21,425 nt of DNA from Pinguiococcus pyrenoidosus (GCA_019677205.1 JAAMXY010000697.1:1-21425), one strand, 5' to 3'. Shown: positions 9,331 to 18,860, counted from the stretch's first letter. Made by a program: numbers and translations. The notes: generated by a model not told the origin, from the letters alone.

Positions 9331-10593
9331 CTAGTCGAGGCCGCAGAAGTCGAATTCGACCATGGTGCCGCCCGAGATGCTCTTGTTCTTCAGCGCCACT
9401 CGCCTCGCCGAGAACGCCTGCATTGGGCCCACGGAAAAAGGCGGTCGAATAAGAGAGCTTCTCCAACCCTTCCCGAGCTCTCGATCGTCCCAAAAAACCG
9501 AAGCACTGCTTCGTCCGCACCTGGATCCCGTCAAACTCCATCAGCGCTTCCTTGGTGAGTGGGTTCCCTTCCAACTCGAGCGACTGCACGGCGGTCGCCT
9601 CGAAGAACGCCTCGGGAATAGGCTGCCCCTCCTGTGATCGACGCCATCTCAGCCACCACGCTCCCCTCTTCAGCAACATTCCGCATTCCAGCCACAGGAG
9701 AGAAGCCTCACCTCTTTGGTCTTGGGTCCGATGCGATTCAACTTCATCGACAGAATCTTCAGCTGCCCCATGGCGGCGAAGCTCTCCGGCACCGCCTCCA
9801 AGGCGTTGCTGTCCAGAAAGAGCTCCTCGAGCTGCAGCAGCTGCAGCCCAAAGTCCTCCGGCAGCTGCACGAGACTCGTCCTCGTCAAGTTCAAGGACGT
9901 CAGGTTGGGCAGAAGCTGGTACACCACGTCGGGCACGACGCCGAGCGGATTTCCCTCCAGTTCCAGCTTGGTGAGGCTCCCTGGCAGCGCCACAAGGCCC
10001 GTGGCCATCAGCTGATTGTCGCTGGCGCTCAGGTGCGTCAGCCGCGTGAGTCCCAAGAGACTCGGAAGCTCTTCCAACGCATTGGCGTCGACGCTGAGGT
10101 GCTTCAGCTGCGGGAAAACGGCGCCAATCTCCTCCGGAAGCGCTTTCAGCTTGTTGTTCCGGATGCTGAGGTTCTGGAAAGCGGCAGGAAACACTCGTGA
10201 GAGGTGTCCCAAAGATATCAAAGCTTGAAATCAGCGCAAAGGGGGACAGAATCACAGCAGTCGACGTCGAAAGTGTCTTTGAGAAGCGAAGATGAGAGGA
10301 GTATCTTCGGAACTCGACGCATTTCGGCGTTTTGTGGGCTTTTCCCCCGCTTCACATCCATATGACTCGTCTCCCAAGCACCATAAAACCCCAGAGACGA
10401 CTTGAAATCCACCAGAACTTCGCACCTTAAGCCTCTCGACGGCCAAAACTTGCGGCGGAAGAGTCTTGAGCCCCTGTCCGTCGAGGTTGAGCTGGCCAGC
10501 GACGCCCGCGCGCGCGATTTTCTGCTGCACAACCGACTTTCCTCGCTGCAGGTTCTTGTCTTTACCGCGAGAACCGCTTAGAGAGTTTCCCAT
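9331..10593 (-). CDS. LRRC57-like leucine-rich repeat protein, probably N-myristoylated
   Basis: Exons (minus): 10593-10426, 10173-9712, 9631-9521, 9417-9331. All junctions are phase 0 and GT-AG, giving 275 residues. The N-terminus MGNSLSGSRGK has Gly2 and Ser6, the classic N-myristoylation pattern, and human LRRC57 likewise begins MGNS. At least seven LRRs follow from about residue 35 (for example LNLDGQGLKTLP, LSIRNNKLKALPEEIG, LTKLELEGNPLGVVP, LEELFLDSNALEAVP), with the LxxLxLxxNxLxxLP pattern of the plant/SDS22-like short class. The tail LELEGNPLTKEALMEFDGIQ caps the solenoid. Human LRRC57 is about 239 residues, so this one is slightly longer, with an extra C-terminal stretch ending EFDFCGLD. 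A membrane-tethered protein-interaction scaffold is expected; the exact role is unknown. Confidence 0.82.
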
Positions 10594-10994
10594 TTTGAAC
10601 GAAAAAGGCGCGAAAACACCGAAAGACACTTCGTTTGTGTCCAAAGTTTGAGGCGCTGTTGGTCACAAACAGTCCATCAACTGTTGAAATTGTCCGTCTG
10701 TCTTTCCTTCGTCCGAGTGACTGTTTCCTAATACTTTAATATCCGCAAATACTACATGGCATCACAAAATATATTACATAAACCCCATTATGTATTTTTC
10801 AAAAATTAACTTCAAAATGATGCGTGGGCTTTGGGTCCGGGCAACGGAGAGGTATGGGTCCGGAATTCTTGCTGACGATTCCGCCTTGGGTTCTCCGCGC
10901 CACAGCCTCTGCGGAGGCACTTCAGCTTGGTTTCCAAGGCTTTCCGAGCGCTGCGCTCATACTCGAATTGACGTGCAGAGGCTTTCCGGTGCAG
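10594..10994. promoter_or_regulatory. Head-to-head spacer, probable bidirectional promoter
   Basis: These 401 bp separate the divergent start codons of the LRR gene (minus) and the EF-hand gene (plus), so they must hold both promoters and 5' leaders. The centre, about 10728-10815, is clearly AT-rich, with stretches such as taatactttaatatcc and aaaatatattacataaa, in contrast to the GC-rich genes. No defined TATA box or other element can be assigned with confidence. An alternative in-frame ATG at 10854 would extend the EF-hand protein, but the 10995 ATG gives the more protein-like N-terminus. Confidence 0.5.
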
Positions 10995-12115
10995 ATGGCC
11001 CAGCAAGGCAACGCAGGCGCCGTGGCTGAGGAGCAGCTGAGCATGTCGAGTCAGGAGGAGCGGGAATTGCGCCGCGTTTTCGACACGCTGTGTGACTACC
11101 ACAAGAAGAGCGTCTTGCGGGCGAAAGCGCGCCCAGCAGCAAAGCCTGCGCAAGAGGAACACGAATGTGAGGGAAACAACATCTGGCTTCTTGTTGCAGC
11201 AAAGGCATCCGAATCTGACTGCACCATGCGACTTATGCCCGGGGTTTTGCAACAGATTCTTTTTCTGTCACCGCTAGTGACATGCTCTCGCCAAAAGATG
11301 GGAAGGAGGCTGAGGAGCTCAGCTCAGAGGCGGAGCATGCGCTGGAGGAACTCCGCGTACGTGTCAGAAGAAGAGCCATGAAGCTCCGAGGCGCCGTCGA
11401 CAAGCAGGTCTTGTGACGCTGCTTGAGAAGGTCTGACAGCAACACCTGCTCCACCTACGTTCAGGCACTGGAGAGAAATCCGGACCGCAAGATCAAGGCG
11501 ATCGACCTCGCGCATGCAATGAAGGCGCTGGGGAAGCCGCGGCCGCGCAAGGAGATCAAGAACATCGTGTGGGAAGTGGACGAGAACCTGGACGGCATGG
11601 TGGACTGGGACGAGTTTCAGCTCATGTACTTGCGGAACATCAACGACAAGACTGGCCTGGAGCCGTCGGGATTGTACAACCTGGCGCAATTCATGATCTA
11701 CGATCAGGTGAGAAGGACTCTTCTTGCCTCGTCTCCAACCTTTTCACCTGCAGCTGGCCATGTGTCTGACCTCTGGCATTCCAAAAAAAAACCAACGCAC
11801 GCGCACAGAACCAAAACGGACGGTGCAGTGTGGACGAGACGATGAATCTCTTGTATGCGCGATACGGCAAGAGCCGGATGGAGGTCAAGGTACGAAACAT
11901 ACATCAAAGGAAGACCGAGAGGGTGGCGCCCTTGTGCATGCCGTAAGCATCCTCTCGCCTGACCTCAACAGCTGAGAGAGCTGTTTGGAGAAGAGATGCA
12001 AGAGACGGGCAAGGAGGGCGGAGAGATCAGCTTCGTGGACTACTTGAAGGCCGTCGAGAAGACCCAGAGGAAGGCCTTCCTGGCCACGCAAGAGAAGAGC
12101 AGTCTCCAAAAGTAA
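10995..12115 (+). CDS. EF-hand calcium-binding protein, 5 exons
   Basis: Exons: 10995-11166, 11256-11407, 11465-11707, 11809-11889, 11972-12115, giving 263 residues. Two canonical 12-residue calcium loops are visible: DENLDGMVDWDE (147-158) and DQNQNGRCSVDE (188-199), each with Asp1, Asn3, Asp/Asn5, Gly6 and Glu12. A degenerate EF-hand precedes the first (about 110-140) and another follows the second (GEISFVDYL region), so the layout is calmodulin-like with only loops 2 and 3 intact. The roughly 105-residue N-terminal extension is charged and helical (EERELRRVFDTL, ALEELRVRVRRRAM). Intron 3 falls inside the second loop, between Gln2 and Asn3. The acceptor for exon 2 was chosen at 11255 because it alone keeps frame with the donor at 11167; GTCTTG at 11408 is a weak donor. 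A calcium-sensing cytoskeletal or ciliary role is possible but not shown. Confidence 0.8.
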
Positions 12116-12122
12116 AGCGGGA

Positions 12123-13245
12123 TTACGGGGACAACCTGGCGAGGATCGCACTGGCGGCTTCTGTGTCTTGCTCTATGCCCTCGCCCTTCTCTAACGCCAG
12201 GGCAAAGTTCACCATGCTGGGCCTGTAGCCCATACTCGCGGCTTCACCGAAGAGCTGCACAGCTGCGCGCAGATCCTTCTCGCAGCCCAGGCCCTCTCGG
12301 AGAGCACAAGCGACGTTGTGCTTGGCCTGCGGCAGGCCGAAGTCCGCCGCCTTCTTTAAATGCTCGAACGCCGACTCCAAGTCGAACCAGTCTGGGTATC
12401 TCTCCTGGTCGCCCTTGATGATGCCCAGCGCAAGGTGGCACGCCGGATCCCCACCTCCGGGTCCAGCCGCGCCTATCTGAAACCACTTGATCGCCTCTTC
12501 CACCTGCGTTGTGCACAAATGCGTTCTTAGCTCGCGCTGCAAACAACGATACCGCGGTGTCTGGTCTCTCCCAAGCATCTTCGCAAGCATTTTCCCCATA
12601 CCTCAGGCACTCCCCCCTCTGTGCCCTCGCCAGTCATCATCATACTCGCCGCCGCGTGGATGGCCGGCTGCACCCCAAGCACCGAAGCTGTCCGAAAGTT
12701 CTGCAGCGCCTTCTCCGCGCTCTTCTCGACGCCGTGCGTGCCCTCCCGCTGCAGCAGCGCCAGCGCATGATGCGCCTGGCCGTGCCCAGCCTCCACCAGC
12801 TGCCTCAGCTCTTCCACAGCGCGAGAGACAGGCAGAGAAGGCTCTTCTTCCACCTTGAGATCCATCGGCGTCTGTCTCCCGCGCCGCGCCTTGCGCTCCA
12901 TGGCCGCTTTATCTATACTATACGTCGCCAAGCTGTACCTAAAGCGCGCCAGAACGACTCTTCAGACGATCTTCACCACTTTCGTCCACTTCGAAGGAGT
13001 CTCCCGACGCACCGTGCGTCCGGATGACCAGCTGCGGCTGCGGCTTTCCAGAGTTGCGCCGCGGCGGTGGGCTGTCGATGCTTCATAAAGGCTTCGTTCG
13101 CCAGCTCGTGGATCTTCGCAGGGTTGAACCTCTGCTTTAAGTCCGCAGCACTCAGCTCGCCGCGCAGGAAGTGGCTCAGCACGCTGCTGCTCTCCAGCAC
13201 CGCCGCGGACTCGCGGCGGCCGAAGAGACTTCGCATGGCGTTCAT
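12123..13245 (-). CDS. Sel1-like (SLR/TPR-type) repeat protein, 3 exons
   Basis: Exons (minus): 13245-13013, 12938-12602, 12503-12123, giving 316 residues with junctions in phases 2 and 0. Several Sel1-type repeats of about 36 residues are visible: AAQLWKAAAAAGHPDARYSL, VEELRQLVEAGHGQAHHAL, ALQNFRTASVLGVQPAIH, AFEHLKKAADFGLPQAKHNV and AAVQLFGEAASMGYRPSMVN. Each has the A-x2-x-F/L-x2-A-A-x2-G-x3-A core. These helical-pair solenoids act as adaptors, for example in ER-associated degradation and signalling. No signal peptide or membrane helix is seen, so a soluble scaffold is likely. The frame is open upstream of the 13245 ATG to a TGA near 13367, so a further 5' exon is possible. The stop codon lies only 7 bp from that of the convergent EF-hand gene. 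Confidence 0.8.
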
Positions 13246-13776
13246 GTTGCCCTTGGAGTCCGCTGAGCTGAGCCGCGCTCCGCGCCGAATCGCCTTTAAG
13301 CGGTACTCAGAGGTGACAGGAAGCGCAACGAAAACGAGTTTCGTGAAAAGAGCGTCGGGTCACTGAGAAAACGGCGCCAGAGTGGCGGCGCAAAAGGCGA
13401 CAACCGCCACCGCACGCTGGGAGCTCAAGGGGTGTGTTTAAAAATTTGTTGGTTGATCTTGGCTTAAGCAGCTGATAAGTTGGGAAGAAGAGGTGGAAGA
13501 AGGATTTTGAAGCATGGGTGGTGGCCAATCGGGAGTTCGTGCGTGGAGAAGAATGGGGTCAACTCAGCCACTTCGCCAAATCATTATCATACTAATTATT
13601 TTAATGATATAATGTCTATAATAAATATATATAAAATTCAAAATATACTAATTTATGTAATAATACTCATAACATACTTCCTTTCGGATCCGTTCTTCGG
13701 AGGTATCCGATCCTGGCGTTTCTCCCTGGGTTGGACGCGCTGGCGCGCGCCTTCTGCGCGCCGCTCAGTGTTGGCC
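13246..13776. promoter_or_regulatory. Head-to-head spacer containing a sharply AT-rich island
   Basis: This 531-bp spacer separates the divergent starts of the Sel1 gene (minus) and the glycosyltransferase gene (plus), so both promoters should lie here. Its most striking part is the AT island at 13577-13679, listed separately. The flanks are of ordinary GC-rich composition. No further element can be named. Confidence 0.5.
13577..13679. other. About 100-bp AT-rich island
   Basis: By hand count, only about 14 of 103 bases are G or C, against clearly GC-rich surroundings. It includes an interrupted inverted repeat (atcatta near 13580 and taatgat near 13601) and runs such as ataataaatatatataaaa. 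It contains no long open frame. It could be promoter or nucleosome-free DNA, a fragment of organelle DNA inserted in the nucleus, or decayed low-complexity DNA. The sequence alone does not decide between these. Confidence 0.75.
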
Positions 13777-16442
13777 ATGCTCTGGTGCCACTTTGGTGTG
13801 CTCATAGTAGTGGTTGCGGGGCAAAAGAATCCCAGTCACAGGAGTCCAGCATGCTTCACCGAGTCGAACACGGACTATTCCGTCTATCTGCTAGCGCCGC
13901 ACGCAGCGCCATCGGAGGTAAAATGCCGTTACTTGCGCTTCGTACTGTGCGACCTGGCGTTGTACAATACAAGCATTGCAACGCAACTCGAGAGATGTCC
14001 GCAATACTATGCTCGACGCCAACTATCCGAGGAAAGTCGTTTGCGTCTGATCTTTGCGTCGTGCGCCTGCGCATCTTCAGGCACAGCGGCGCGTCCACTA
14101 CAATTTCATGTCTCGCTATGCTGACATGTTCGACACGTTGGAGCAGTATAGAGATGTGCATCAAGTGATGCCCTGGCGGAAGGGCTTTCGTGGCCTGTGG
14201 AACGCCACTGGGCAGGTAATCGTCGACACGAGACTCTCTTCACCTCGCAGAATTCGAGGTGTTCAGGCACTTTGAAGGCCCACATGCGTCATTTTTCGGA
14301 TCGTAAGAGACACGAAGCACTGCAGAGAATGTGTCACTGACGAAATCAACGCCTTCTTAGGCCTTTGTGGACATAATAGATGACCTAAAGACTTGCAAAA
14401 TGGTAGTGCTCGTGGACTACAGAGCAGTGATCACCAGAGAACTTCCAATGACGCTTGAAGAGCTGCACAGCAAACGTAGAGACGTGCACAGCTTGGGCAT
14501 GGCCTCCGGCTTCCAGGGTTTCATGGTCCTTCATCCGACGCGGGAGGCACAGACTCTTGTCAAGCAATGGGCGGAACGCGTACAAAGCGTGCTGAAAGAC
14601 TTGCCAAAGCAGTACAAGCGCGTGTACCCCCGAGCGCCGCTGCCGGAGATTCTGGTCTCGATGCTCAATGAATGCCTTTCGAAGTCCTTGGTCCTCCCTG
14701 GGAGGCTCGGTGAGACCTACAAAAGCCTTCGTGTCGTTCGCATCCACGCGCCGGTGGGAGAGATGTTCGAAGCGATTGAAGCGGCGCTGGTAGGCGAAGG
14801 CCTCTGGCGAGAGCCTCCTGCCACACCGGGGCTTTGCTTCGCGAACCCGAACCCAGAGTATCTTCTCGAGCAGCGGTACTTCATTCCGGAGGCGACTCTC
14901 CGCACTCAAACTCCGGACGCGGAATTTCTGGCGCTGAGAAAGTTCATAGCTGCCAATCAGCGGCGGCATGATTGCACTGCACAATCAGGTAGGGCGCCAC
15001 GGACAAAGCCGCAACCGTGAGAGCCACCCTCTGAATTAAGTCACGAACCTGGGCTGACAGCTCCAACATCTCGGAACGCTTCATCGTAGTCGTAGATCTT
15101 GAGTTCTGGTTCTTCGAGTCTGGCTTCGGCTCGAAGATCATGTCCGTCTTCAAGCCGTTTCTCAAAGCGCTTGCGGCAGGGAAGGTCTTCGTCTCGACGA
15201 GAATGTTCCCCATCTACTCGCCGCTGTCGGAGCATCTCTCGTCTCCCTGTCCGAACTTCTGTGGCGAGACCGAAGCCGACTGTCCCGCCAAGCTGGAGAC
15301 GGAAGAGACGCGAGCCTTGCAGAAGTTGGTTCGCTCGGACACCAGCGCGTATCCAACCTTTTCTTGCTTCTTCGAGCCAATGTCGACATGCGAGACCAGC
15401 GGGTCGTGGGTCTACGACTTTGACAGCGGCAGGGAGGAATGGAGGGTCCTGCCCGTCAACGAAGAGATGTCCTACGGGCGGCACGGACGACGGGTTTTCC
15501 CGAAGCTGAAGGAGAAAGGGAACTTCTTCTGGCTGTCTTCTCTGGCGGCGTGGTTCGTGCGCCCGAATCGCAAGCTGCGGCAAGTCATCGAAGCAACCAA
15601 GCAGCGCATCGGCTTGGGTGCCGACAGTGCCGATGAACACCGGTGCGAATCCTGCTTGGGCTTTCCTCCCCGTTTTGGTGTCTGATGGCTCCCACCCAAA
15701 CGCTTGTCTTCGATAGTCCAATGCTTGCGATGCATGTCCGACACGGCGACTCTTGCTTTGCAGGGGAGCAGACTAGGATGGCAAGGTAGTCATCATGGTC
15801 ATCAAGCATCTGCAGTCCGCGCTTCTTATCCAGACCAAGCTCAGCCCCCCCTCCTAACCCTCCCCTAACTCTTTTATCGCCAGGTCCTGCTCGCCCTTGG
15901 CTTCCTACGTCGGAGCGGCGCGGAAGCTGATTGCGAAGTACGGCTACAAGTCCGTGCTGCTGCTCACAGACAGTCCTAGAGTGATAGAAGAGACGAGAAA
16001 CATATCGGACATCCGCTGGGTCATTCCACACCCGTCCCTGACCGACGACTTGCAGCGCGCGTATCCCGGGTTGATCTGGGATGACGCTTTGCGAGAAGAA
16101 AGAGAGCGCTGGGAGCGCGGCGCAGCGCGAGAGCTCGATGTGCACAAGCTGACCGTGGAGCTGCTCGTAGAACTGCTGCTGATGGCCTCCAGCGACGGCT
16201 TGGTGGGGAAGGTACGTGCACGAGCGAAGCTGACGCCACCGCGTTCGGGATGTCTCTTGACCTTCTCCTGCTCGCTGCGCCTCCTCAAGTTCACTTCGAA
16301 CATCGATCGCCTCGGCTACGCGCTGATGTACGGCCTTGCGGGCGGCTGCTACAAGCCGTACGTGTCGATAGAAGGAACCTGGTGCTTCGACTTTGGGCAA
16401 ATGGAGGGCATCGGCGTCGGTGGACGGAAGTACTTCTGCTGA
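13777..16442 (+). CDS. Secretory-pathway glycosyltransferase: degenerate GT-A-like N-domain plus FUT8/GT23-like C-domain
   Basis: Exons: 13777-13917, 14081-14215, 14361-14988, 15096-15642, 15717-15785, 15884-16211, 16290-16442; 2,001 coding nt, 666 residues. The N-terminus MLWCHFGVLIVVVAG is a signal peptide or signal anchor. Residues about 93-260 resemble nucleotide-diphospho-sugar transferases: VVLVDYRAV (107-115) sits where a DxD metal site is expected, followed by ASGFQGFMVLHPT (140-152), the usual GfxxlrPT segment. The DxD itself is missing (Asp111-Tyr-Arg). Residues about 300-660 match the alpha-1,6-fucosyltransferase layout: ESGFGSKIMSVF, FFWLSSLAAWFVRPNRKL, MHVRHGD (489-495, the HxRxGD/HVRRTD motif), VLLLTDSPRVIEE, and DGLVGKFTSNIDRLGYALM, equivalent to the FUT8 VCTFSSQVCRVAYEIM region. 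GDP-fucose transfer to a glycan in the Golgi is the likely role. The donor sugar is inferred. Confidence 0.8.
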
Positions 16443-16445
16443 GCA

Positions 16446-17255
16446 TCAGAGCACTTCCTCCAGAGGCATGCCGTCGTCCTCGTCCCGCAGAAACTGCTCC
16501 ACGAGCAGGCACGCAGCAAGGGAATCCACATTATCCTTGAAAGCGTTTCGGCGGCGCTCGTACGGATCCACCGTCAGTGCTTCCGCGGCGTTGGTGCTGT
16601 ACCGCTCGTCCACGAGGAAGACGCGCGGGCGTCTCGGCTGCAGCACGGGGTGACTCTGCGCCCTCTGGCGAAGCAGTGTCGCCACATCCATCGCGAGCTC
16701 GGTGATGTGACCGATCTACGAAGAGGTGTTAGAGGCGGAGGGTGCCGCGTTTCGTGGCGCGTCAGGCCTGTGAGGAGAGGGTTCTCGTCTCGTTTCGACG
16801 CAGAGACGTCGCGGCTTTACCTCTCCTTCTCGCGTCACAGGCTTGCCCACCACGAAGTCCCGGGCGCCTTCTGCAATAGCGCACTTGCAGATGTCCTTTG
16901 GAGCGCCGCGTCAGCGGAGGAATCGAGACCATTCAAGCACTTGACGGCGAAGTTCCGCGAAGTTGAAGCTTCCGTCGCCTGCTTGGCGGGAAAGTTCGCC
17001 ATGCCAAGCCTAGCTTTGGCTTCTACTGACAGCAGTCACCTGTATCAGCGCCTCGATGCGCTCTTCGCTACGATCCCTCAGGTCGTGGCGCAGGATTCCC
17101 AGCTCTTTGGGCTGACCAAAGCCGCCGCCGCAAGCCAAGCCGGTCTTCCTGGTCCCCACGTCGACGGCCAGCACTTTCTGGCCCAGCGGACGGCTAGCCA
17201 GAGCCTGCGCAAGCACAACATTGGCAAAAAAGGCGACGAGAACTGAGAAATACAT
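16446..17255 (-). CDS. RuvX/YqgF-type RNase H-fold nuclease (Holliday junction resolvase-like)
   Basis: Exons (minus): 17255-17040, 16895-16821, 16715-16446; all junctions are phase 0; 186 residues. The YqgF order of motifs is intact: VLAVDVGTRKTGLA (28-41, first catalytic Asp32), RDFVVGKPVTREGE (84-97, the viGlP..dG loop), VFLVDERYSTNAAEAL (129-144, Glu134) and KDNVDSLAACLLVEQFL (157-173, Asp161). All three acidic residues of the family are kept. The bacterial family acts in 16S rRNA 5' maturation and has been proposed as a Holliday junction resolvase. Nuclear copies in plants and algae are generally organelle-directed. The first 20 residues (MYFSVLVAFFANVVLAQALA) are hydrophobic like an ER signal peptide. 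The ATG at 17255 is the first in frame after an upstream TGA. The acceptor at 16896 was chosen by frame and motif continuity. Confidence 0.85.
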
Positions 17256-17696
17256 CGGAGTGTCGACTCTTGAAGGTCTGCGGCGTTGCCAGAAGCTTTT
17301 TCAGATTATTGTGCTATAACAAAGCAAAATACGAAAGGTCATGATGAGTATCACGTGATTTGGGGGCAAGTCTCATAGACACGAGGACGACGCCGCAGAA
17401 GCCCCTTAACTCTCTTCGCCAAAAAAACACTTCCGCTTGCACAGATAACGCACGACTCGATGATCTGAAAGTCGCACAGCCGAAAGCTGTTGTGGAAAAG
17501 CAAGTGACAGAACGCTCCGAGTCCCAAAGCTGCAAATGAAGAAGTGAAGCATTACGTACTGGACGACTTGGTCCTCATGAAACGCAGCCGAGGCACTGGC
17601 AGGTTCTCTTGATATGCTCAGCATCATCAACCAAGGCTTTCGTGGAGCTTCGGCCGCATCCGAGATGGACGCGGCCCGACTTGTGCGGGAGAACCT
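17256..17696. other. Intergenic spacer between RuvX-like and coiled-coil genes
   Basis: The 441 bp lie between the start of the RuvX-like gene and the stop of the coiled-coil gene, both on the minus strand. It should hold the RuvX-like promoter and the coiled-coil 3' UTR. Open frames are under 80 codons with no recognisable motif. No repeat or RNA gene is seen. Confidence 0.5.
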
Positions 17697-18860
17697 TTAG
17701 TTCCCCTCGCTGAAGTGTTTCTCCACCAGATCGGCCGTGGGCGTCTTCTTCGGCGCCTCTCCATCCTGCGCCACGCGTTCCTCTCGTTCCTACCAATTCA
17801 CGAGAAGCATCCGGTATCAGTCTGAAGGTCTTGGGCAAGAATTTTGGTGAAAAAAGAATGGACTCGAAATCGAAGAGGGTCACCTGCTCCATCGCACTGA
17901 TGCTGAGACGACGATTGGCGTCCCGGACGAGTTCTTCCACCTAGCGCGATGAGCCGAAACGTTTAGGACGTTGCATACCCTTTTGGAGATATCTAGAGAA
18001 GGCCTCTGCGATGACAAAGCACATGCAAAGCTCGGCATACCTTCTCCACCTCTTTGCCGAGCGACGAGCGGCGCTTCCGCTCGATCTCTTCAGCAGCCTT
18101 TGCATCCTTAAGTGCTTGCTGCCGCTCGATCGCGTCCTCTCGGTCCTGCAGCATCTGCTGCTCGGCGTGGAGCGCCTGCTCGTCCTCGAAGGTCTTCTTG
18201 GCCATCTTGAGGCTCTCGCGACTGGTGACCTTCTCCTCCACCTCGGACGCCGTCGACATGATGTCCGAGTGAAGGTCCTTCAGCGGCGCATCGCGAGGTG
18301 CCTCTCCGCGCTCCGCCACGCGCTGCCAGAAGACATCGACATGAGAAGTGGCGGCATTTTTTTGGATGGGATCAGTGGCGGCAAGAGCAGCTTTTCAAGA
18401 AGAGGCGGATGGACATCGATACACACCTCCTGCTGCTCGTTGTCCATGGCGGAGGCGGCCGATTGCTGCTGGATGCCACGTGCCATGTCGTTGAGCTTCT
18501 CGAGCTGCTTGTCGTCTGCGACGCGCTGTTTCTACTCGCCGAGACCCGGACGTTCAGTTGAGACTCGCAGGCGGCTTGATCACGACCAAAAACATGGCAA
18601 AGGGTACCTGCTCCGCGTCCGCGGCGCTCTTCGCATGGTTGATCGACTCGCTGCGCTCAAGCTGTGCGATCCGCGCTTGCTCCTGGTCCTCAGCGACGGC
18701 TTCCGCCTGGAGCGGCGCATCGGGAGGTAAGCAGGGAGCAATGCTTTTGACACCCAACGACTGGATCGTGAAAAGCGACCTGGCGGGCGTCCATCTGCTT
18801 CACGGCGGTGTTCTGGTTGTGCAGACGCACGGCATCTTCGAAATTGACGAGCTCGGCCAT
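17697..18860 (-). CDS. Charged coiled-coil protein of unknown function, 6 phase-0 exons
   Basis: Exons (minus): 18860-18780, 18706-18608, 18525-18427, 18322-18041, 17940-17884, 17789-17697; 236 residues. Every intron is GT-AG and every junction phase 0. The protein is rich in Glu, Lys, Arg, Ala and Gln, with long heptad-like helices, especially residues about 120-185 (KMAKKTFEDEQALHAEQQ, IERQQALKDAKAAEEIERK). It starts MAELVNFEDAVRLHNQN and ends DLVEKHFSEGN. A short motif recurs near exon starts: RVADD (exon 3), RVAERGEAP (exon 4) and ERVAQDGEAP (exon 6), suggesting duplication of exon-sized modules. No signal peptide, membrane helix or catalytic motif is seen. A structural or cytoskeleton-associated role is the best guess. 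More 5' exons cannot be excluded, because the frame stays open upstream of the ATG. Confidence 0.7.

Noticed and set aside
9008-10255. A 415-codon minus-strand frame overlapping the LRR gene
   Set aside because: It is in the wrong frame over most of the LRR exon and agrees with the LRR protein only through exon 3 (PIPEAFFEATAVQSLELEGN). The spliced model gives continuous leucine-rich repeats.
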